From assembly GCA_031279305.1 (NCBI GenBank), contig JAITIS010000116.1:1-19264 (forward strand): a stretch of 19,264 nucleotides of DNA. The letters run 5' to 3'. Position numbers and translations under genes: made by a program. Source of the stretch: Candidatus Margulisiibacteriota bacterium. Its GTDB lineage: Bacteria; Margulisbacteria; Termititenacia; Termititenacales; Termititenacaceae. Under the pieces are notes generated by a model. That model saw only the letters and a program-made list of their open reading frames with translations, ran no database searches and was not told the DNA's origin. How positions within the stretch are numbered: the first letter of the stretch is position 1; every line of letters begins with the position of its first letter. Below are positions 14,408 to 19,264 of the stretch, piece by piece.

Positions 14408-16693
14408 TTACTTCGCGTCCAACCAGGTTTTGCCAATCGCGGTGTTCACTGCCAGCGGCACCTTCAGGTCATAAACTGAGGTCATTATTTTTTTGACCAG
14501 ACATTCCAAATCATAGGCCTCGGATTCCGGCAGATCAAAGACCAGTTCATCGTGCACCTGTAAAATCATTCTAGCTTTGAATTTTTGCTCTTCCAGCGCC
14601 CGGGCCACCCGGATCATCGCCATTTTTATCAAGTCTGCAGAGGTGCCCTGTATCGGCATATTGATCGCCGCGCGCTCGGCCATAGCGGCCAGCTGTTTAT
14701 TTTTCACGTTTATCTCCCGGAAATAGCGGCGCCGCCCCAGCAATGTCGTGACAAAACCCTGCTTGCGCGCCAGAGCGATGGTCTCGTCTATGTACCGCTT
14801 GATGCCCGGATACATAGCAAAATAATTGTCGATAAATTCCTGCGCCGCACTTTGCGGCATACCGACCGACCGCGCCAGACGGCGCGCGGACATACCATAG
14901 GCTATGCCAAAATTCACGGCCTTGGCTTGCGAGCGCTGATCGGGCGTGACGGCATCCAGAGCCACGCCAAAAACTCTGGCCGCGGTAAAACTGTGAATAT
15001 CCAGCCCCTGTTCAAAAGCGTCCCGAAGATTTTGCTCATCCGCGTAATGCGCCAAAATGCGCAGTTCTATCTGCGAATAATCCGCGGAAAGCAGCACATT
15101 GCCTTCTTTTTCCGGGACAAAAGCCCTGCGTATTTCTTTGCCTGCGGCGCTGCGAATAGGAATATTTTGCAGATTGGGCTCAGAGCTGGACAATCTGCCC
15201 GTAGCTGTAACCGTCTGATTAAAACTGGTGTGCAGTTTGCCGTCCGCAGGATCGATAAGCAGAGGCAGGGTATCCACGTAGGTGGATTTCAGCTTGGCCA
15301 GCTGACGGTAGTCCAATAGTTTGCGGGCAATATCGTAATCGCAGGCCAGCTCTTCCAGCACCGCCGCATCGGTGGAGTAGCCGGTTTTGTTTTTTTTAAT
15401 GACCGGCATCTTAAGTTTCTCAAAGAACACCTCGCTGAGCTGTTTGGGTGAATTGAGATTAAATTCCTGTCCGGCCAAACTATAAATTACTTTTTCCAGA
15501 CCCGCGATAAAACTTTCCAATTCTTTGGACATTTTAGCCAAAAAACCGACGTCGATCCGCACGCCCTGCCCCTGCATAGCCGTCAGCACCTCAGCCAGCG
15601 GCAGTTCAATATTTTCATAAAGCTCCAGCATATTCTGCTCGCGTAGCAACTGTTCATATTGCGGAATAGCGTCAAGGTCGTTCTGGGTAATATCCTCCGG
15701 GGCGACAGCCCGTTCGGGATTGAGCAAATATTTCATCAGGCGCGCGGCGAGCGCTTTCTGCGCATCAAGCGGCGCGGAGGCAACGGAGAATAGATCTGTC
15801 TGCGCGGCAGGCGCAGCGGCGGACTGGGCATATTTTTTAACCAGTGAAGCCAGCTGCAGCTGCTGGAATAACGGCACCGCTTTAGCCAGATCAATATTTT
15901 CTATCCGGCATTTTTTCAGATCGTAATCGCCTGGCACGGCGGTATTGATCGCCGCCAGAGTGTAACTTAGCTCCAGGCTGGCTAAATTCTCTTTTATTTT
16001 AGTTTTGATAGCCGCGCGGGGAATATTCTCGATATTAGCTTTGATATTTTCGATGCCGCCAAATTCCTGCAGAAGCGCGATAGCTGTTTTTTCGCCCACA
16101 CCCGGTATGCCGGGAATATTGTCCGAAGCATCGCCCATCAGCGCTTTGAGATCAACGATTTGCGCCGGTTTGAGGCCGGAGTATTTATCCGCCACCGCGG
16201 CGGTATCAAATTCTTTCGCTTCAGACATTCCTTTTTGCGGCATTAAAACACGGGTATGTTCGTCCACCAGCTGCAAAGCATCGCGGTCGCCGGTCACGAT
16301 AATCGCGTTGTACCCCGCGCCCACCGCTTTGCGGGACAATGTGCCCAGCACATCATCCGCCTCATAACCGGCTGCCTCAAAAATTGGTATGCCGGCCACC
16401 CGCAAAATAGATTTTAACAGCGGCACCTGCGAGCGAAACTCCTCCGGCGAAGGCAGGCGCTGGGCTTTGTATTCTCCGTACAGTTCGTGGCGGAAAGTCG
16501 GCTGCGGCAGATCAAAAGCCACCGCCAAAGCCGCCGGGGTTTTTTCCTCTATAAGGCCGAACAATATCTTGCTGAAACCGTACACCGCGTTCGTCGGCTG
16601 GCCGTCTGTCGTAGACATCGTCGGCGGCAGAGCAAAAAAAGCGCGGTAGGCCAGCGAATGGCCGTCAATTAAGTAAAAGCGTGGCCTGGTCAT
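14408..16693 (-). CDS. polA: DNA polymerase I lacking the 3'-5' exonuclease domain
   Basis: This 761-residue repair/Okazaki-fragment polymerase has a complete 5' nuclease domain (about 1-290): the L-I-D-G start, Y-E-A-D-D-V-L (110-116), T-G-D-R-D (134-138) and a helix-hairpin-helix, I-P-G-I-P-G-V-G-E-K-T (193-203). The polymerase domain is also complete: motif A A-D-Y-S-Q-I-E-L-R (537-545, D538), motif B K591/F595/Y599, and motif C H-D-E (714-716, D715). D538 to D715 is 177 residues, exactly as in E. coli D705/D882. Between the two domains only about 60 residues remain (about 298-360), so the proofreading fold is gone, even relative to Taq, which keeps an inactive remnant. The gene starts 43 bp after lysS without a Shine-Dalgarno sequence. 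Confidence 0.97.
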   Translation of the reverse strand: MTRPRFYLIDGHSLAYRAFFALPPTMSTTDGQPTNAVYGFSKILFGLIEEKTPAALAVAFDLPQPTFRHELYGEYKAQRLPSPEEFRSQVPLLKSILRVAGIPIFEAAGYEADDVLGTLSRKAVGAGYNAIIVTGDRDALQLVDEHTRVLMPQKGMSEAKEFDTAAVADKYSGLKPAQIVDLKALMGDASDNIPGIPGVGEKTAIALLQEFGGIENIKANIENIPRAAIKTKIKENLASLELSYTLAAINTAVPGDYDLKKCRIENIDLAKAVPLFQQLQLASLVKKYAQSAAAPAAQTDLFSVASAPLDAQKALAARLMKYLLNPERAVAPEDITQNDLDAIPQYEQLLREQNMLELYENIELPLAEVLTAMQGQGVRIDVGFLAKMSKELESFIAGLEKVIYSLAGQEFNLNSPKQLSEVFFEKLKMPVIKKNKTGYSTDAAVLEELACDYDIARKLLDYRQLAKLKSTYVDTLPLLIDPADGKLHTSFNQTVTATGRLSSSEPNLQNIPIRSAAGKEIRRAFVPEKEGNVLLSADYSQIELRILAHYADEQNLRDAFEQGLDIHSFTAARVFGVALDAVTPDQRSQAKAVNFGIAYGMSARRLARSVGMPQSAAQEFIDNYFAMYPGIKRYIDETIALARKQGFVTTLLGRRRYFREINVKNKQLAAMAERAAINMPIQGTSADLIKMAMIRVARALEEQKFKARMILQVHDELVFDLPESEAYDLECLVKKIMTSVYDLKVPLAVNTAIGKTWLDAK

Positions 16694-16726
16694 AAGAGAA
16701 TTTTAACACACATCCGGGTCTGTCTT
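16694..16726 (-). promoter_or_regulatory. Predicted polA promoter with extended -10
   Basis: Minus strand: extended -10 TGTTAAAAT (16700-16708), then 6 nt (TCTCTT) to the ATG of polA. A weak -35, AAGACA (16721-16726), lies 15 nt upstream of the -10. No ribosome site is present. The start site would fall at the ATG, so a leaderless transcript is predicted. Confidence 0.5.
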
Positions 16727-16736
16727 TTCGGGTTTC

Positions 16737-18119
16737 TCAGCGATTTTCAGGAGTCAGCGCCGCGCGCATATGCGGGAACAGCAGCACGTCGCGGATTGAT
16801 TCCTGCCCGGTTAAAAGCATCGCCAGCCGGTCAATGCCGATACCCAAACCTCCGGTCGGCGGCATACCGTGTTTGAGCGCGGTGATATAGTCTTCATCTT
16901 TCATATTAGCTTCCAGATTGCCGGCCGCGCGCCGCCTGACCTGCTCATCAAAACGCTCGTCTTGATCGAGCGGATCGTTCAGTTCGGAATAAGCGTTGGC
17001 CAGTTCCATACCGGCGACGATCAGCTCAAAACGCTCGACTAGTCCAAGTTTACTGCGGTGCTTTTTAGCCAGCGGCGAATCTTCTAAAGGAAAATCCACA
17101 ATGAAAACCGGATCGACAGCCTCTCTCTCAAAAACAGCCGGGTCTTTGAGGTCAGCATAAGCGACTCTTTTCCACGGCGCGGCAAAATTTATCTCCCGCC
17201 CGGCATACTGTATTTTATAACCGCCGGTTAAGTTTTTAACCAAATTGGAAATCAGCGATTCGGTTAAATTCTGCATCCCCGCGCAGTCTGTATAGGCCTG
17301 ATACAATTCCAGCAGAGTATATTCAGGATTATGTTTATAAGAAATGCCTTCATTACGAAACACGCGGCCTATCTCGTATATTTTTTCAAAACCGCCGACG
17401 ATAAGCCGCTTGAGCGGCAGCTCCAGAGAAATGCGCAGGCACAAATCCATAGACAGCGCGTTGTGAAAAGTCTTAAACGGTCTGGCCGCCGCGCCGCCCG
17501 GGATCAGCTGCAAAACCGGCGTTTCCACTTCGATAAAACCTTCGGCGTCCAGATAGGCGCGGATCAGCTGTAAAATCCGGCTGCGTTTTACAAACACTTC
17601 TTTAACTTCTGGATTGGCGATTAGATCCAGATAACGCTGGCGGTAACGGGTTTCTTTATCCGTCAGGCCGTGAAATTTTTCCGGCAACGGCAAAAGCGCT
17701 TTGGTTAAAATTTCAAATTTTTCCAGTTTCAAAGAAAGCTCACCGCGTTTGGTGCGAAACATTTTGCCGGAGGCCCAGATAATATCGCCGAGGTCTACCT
17801 GATGCAGCAGCTTTTCATAAGCAGCTGCGCCCAGCAGATCGAGCTTGGCATAATATTGTATCCTGCCGGTCTGGTCGAGAATATTGCCAAAAGACGCTTT
17901 GCCGTGGCCGCGTTTGGCGATCACCCGACCGGCGATTTTATAGGTTTCCGGTGCTTCTTCCTCTTCTTTTAGAGAGCTGTATTTAGCCAAGAGCTCCGCG
18001 ACAGCCGCGCTGCGCTCGCAACTGTATTTGTACGGCTCGTCACCGGCGCGCCTGAGTTCGCGCATCTTCTGGAGGCGCATTTCCGGCTCGCTGAGATTAT
18101 TGTCGGTTATGTCCGGCAT
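16737..18119 (-). CDS. lysS: Lysyl-tRNA synthetase, class II, compact form
   Basis: This 460-residue enzyme charges tRNA-Lys. It has an N-terminal OB-fold anticodon domain (about 60-145), motif 1 (about 178-205), motif 2 F-R-N-E-G-I-S-Y-K-H-N-P-E-Y (254-267) and motif 3 G-L-G-I-G-I-D-R-L (424-432). The OB domain rules out the short EpmA paralogue. It is about 45 residues shorter than E. coli LysS; the loss sits at about 315-337, where a helical segment between motifs 2 and 3 is cut to about 20 residues. The usual L-R-I-A-P-E-L reads L-R-I-S-L-E-L (228-234). The ATG lies 5 nt after the upstream metallopeptidase gene without a Shine-Dalgarno sequence. Confidence 0.95.
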   Translation of the reverse strand: MPDITDNNLSEPEMRLQKMRELRRAGDEPYKYSCERSAAVAELLAKYSSLKEEEEAPETYKIAGRVIAKRGHGKASFGNILDQTGRIQYYAKLDLLGAAAYEKLLHQVDLGDIIWASGKMFRTKRGELSLKLEKFEILTKALLPLPEKFHGLTDKETRYRQRYLDLIANPEVKEVFVKRSRILQLIRAYLDAEGFIEVETPVLQLIPGGAAARPFKTFHNALSMDLCLRISLELPLKRLIVGGFEKIYEIGRVFRNEGISYKHNPEYTLLELYQAYTDCAGMQNLTESLISNLVKNLTGGYKIQYAGREINFAAPWKRVAYADLKDPAVFEREAVDPVFIVDFPLEDSPLAKKHRSKLGLVERFELIVAGMELANAYSELNDPLDQDERFDEQVRRRAAGNLEANMKDEDYITALKHGMPPTGGLGIGIDRLAMLLTGQESIRDVLLFPHMRAALTPENR

Positions 18120-18157
18120 AGGGGCTAAATTTTATACTGCGTCTGAAAATACTGCAA
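18120..18157 (-). promoter_or_regulatory. Possible lysS promoter within the end of the upstream gene
   Basis: Minus strand: TTGCAG (18152-18157), a 17-nt spacer, TAAAAT (18129-18134), then 9 nt to the lysS ATG. The predicted leader is only 2-3 nt. It overlaps the last codons and stop of the upstream gene, so lysS may instead be expressed by read-through and coupling. Confidence 0.35.
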
Positions 18158-19264
18158 TAAAGCCGGCAAATCTGTCTTATCCGGCGGCGCGGAAAAACCT
18201 TTGCGTTTCAATTCCTGACAGACACATTCACGCAGATTTGGATAGCCATTGGCCGGCAGATAAGCGCTTAGCAAAAATCGGTGGAATTTTTTATTTTCCT
18301 CCGCCAGATAATTTTTTATTTCCGCCAGCAGCGCGGGATTGAGCGCCGGCAAATCCTCCAAAATTTTCGCCCAGAAATAAACCTGAAATTCCAGCGACTC
18401 GACTGGATATTCTTTTTCCAGCCGGCGGACTCTGGCTGTGTAAATTTTCTGCAGCGCGGCGAAATTTATCTTTTTAGTTCTATGCCGAAATTGCGCGGAC
18501 TTTAATATTTTTTCCAGATAAGCAGAAATCCGCCTGTACTCGGCCAGTATATAATAAAAGATGCCCTGCGGGTTATCCAGCTCACCCCGCAGTCCGGCAA
18601 AATCCACCCTCCCCTGCTCCCGGATATATTTCAGCAGAAGCGCCGTCATTATCTCCGAATGATTGGCAAAAGAGCTGTCGGCCTGCTCGCCCAGAAACCA
18701 GTTGTCAGAAAGATACACGCTGATCTGGCGTTCCGCGGCGCGCGGCCTGTCTTCGGCCATAAGACAAAAATAACGCAGCGGCCCCTGCAAAGTATGGCGG
18801 CGCGGCGCCCAGTCCGCCAGCGCTTCTTTGAACACGGCAATAATATTCGCGCCCAGCACGCCCAGCGCTTCGCCAAAAGCCGAATCATTCACATCCAGCA
18901 AATCATTGATAACTATACCGTGCCCCAGTTCGTGCCATTTTAATCCCGCCAGCATTTCCCGCAAAAATTCCGGTTTTTTCGCCCGCAATTCCGCCGGAGT
19001 AAACACGCCGTAACCAGCCAGCGCGCGCAGTTTGAAACTCAAGCCTAGATTTTCCAATTCATTAGCCAGAGAATCCTGCAAAACCGCGGAGGGTGTATTG
19101 AGAACACACAGCCATTTGTTGGCAAAGATAGTCTCGCAGGACTGGATCCGAATAGCCACGTGCCGTCCGCCAACCACGGCCGCTATAGAAAGCACATTGG
19201 CCGGCGTGCGCACAGCCTCGGTTTGAAAAGTAGAAATGCGATAACCCTCGATTTTTTGCACCTG
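18125..19264 (-). CDS. Putative zinc metallopeptidase with HELGH motif, 5' end outside window
   Basis: The frame is open to the window edge. A GTG at 19259-19261 could start it, but the preceding codon (CAG) is also open, so the gene probably continues. Counting from that GTG, H110-E-L-G-H114 forms an HExxH zinc site, and K-E146-A-L-A-D150 lies 32 residues later, in a helix suited to supply a third Glu ligand. HE(L)xGH plus E-E-x-R-A-(E/D) is the layout of dipeptidyl peptidase III (M49) and its bacterial relatives; the match here is partial. V-G-G-R-H-V-A (30-36) precedes the site. About 230 mostly helical residues follow. I see no signal peptide in the visible part. It is upstream of lysS by 5 nt and probably co-transcribed. 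Substrate is unknown; the M49 assignment is tentative, a metallopeptidase is likelier. Confidence 0.65.
   Translation of the reverse strand, partial: QVQKIEGYRISTFQTEAVRTPANVLSIAAVVGGRHVAIRIQSCETIFANKWLCVLNTPSAVLQDSLANELENLGLSFKLRALAGYGVFTPAELRAKKPEFLREMLAGLKWHELGHGIVINDLLDVNDSAFGEALGVLGANIIAVFKEALADWAPRRHTLQGPLRYFCLMAEDRPRAAERQISVYLSDNWFLGEQADSSFANHSEIMTALLLKYIREQGRVDFAGLRGELDNPQGIFYYILAEYRRISAYLEKILKSAQFRHRTKKINFAALQKIYTARVRRLEKEYPVESLEFQVYFWAKILEDLPALNPALLAEIKNYLAEENKKFHRFLLSAYLPANGYPNLRECVCQELKRKGFSAPPDKTDLPALLQYFQTQYKI

Noticed and set aside
14585..15319. 244-codon plus-strand ORF antisense to polA
   Set aside because: Shadow of the polymerase domain; Arg/His-rich translation without recognisable motifs.
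14408..16693. Frameshift or pseudogene explanation for the short polA
   Set aside because: One continuous frame contains intact 5' nuclease and polymerase motifs with the correct spacing between motifs A and C; only the exonuclease region is missing.
16737..18119. EpmA (PoxA/GenX) paralogue instead of lysS
   Set aside because: EpmA lacks the N-terminal OB-fold; here an OB-fold of about 85 residues is present and the total length fits LysRS.

Overview
The window reads as chromosomal, mostly housekeeping DNA from a diderm bacterium of moderate GC. No stretch over about 140 bp lacks a gene, and I see no tRNA, rRNA, CRISPR array or insertion sequence. The diderm assignment rests on a FadL/PorV-type outer-membrane barrel and a lipoprotein with a clear lipobox. 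Barrels of this kind are common in uncultured lineages such as Margulisbacteria, WOR-1 and Elusimicrobia. I offer that placement only as a weak guess, because nothing here fixes the phylum.

Region by region: (1) 1-1945, minus strand, holds the 5' part of a signal-peptide NHL/beta-propeller protein, preceded by a large TPR lipoprotein that overlaps it by 4 nt (ATGA). (2) 1940-2075 is a divergent intergenic region with a pair of near-identical 11-12 bp direct repeats 21 bp apart. (3) 2076-3695, the only plus-strand gene, encodes a PorV/UPF0164-like barrel carrying an acidic Pro/Ala-rich linker and a C-terminal Ig-like domain. (4) 3689-10031, minus strand, is a complete F-type ATP synthase operon in the classic order atpZ(I)-B-E-F-H-A-G-D-C, with very tight packing. 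The c subunit lacks Na+ ligands, so proton coupling is predicted, and epsilon is missing its inhibitory C-terminal domain. (5) 10080-10880 is an unknown gene directly upstream of the atp operon that looks like a zincin fold with a broken metal site. (6) 10951-14335 is pheS-pheT, (7) 14408-16693 is polA, (8) 16737-18119 is lysS, and (9) 18125-19264 is a putative HELGH metallopeptidase truncated by the window end.

No single new system is obvious, but several things stand out. polA, pheS and atpZ (and less clearly lysS) have a -10-like box 6-9 nt before their ATG and no Shine-Dalgarno sequence, which suggests leaderless transcripts. Three core proteins are trimmed: Pol I has lost the 3'-5' exonuclease domain, LysRS lacks a helical segment between motifs 2 and 3, and epsilon lacks its C-terminal domain. 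The barrel, TPR lipoprotein and propeller genes at the left end resemble, in parts list only, PorV/PorW/PorE-type envelope modules of type IX secretion.
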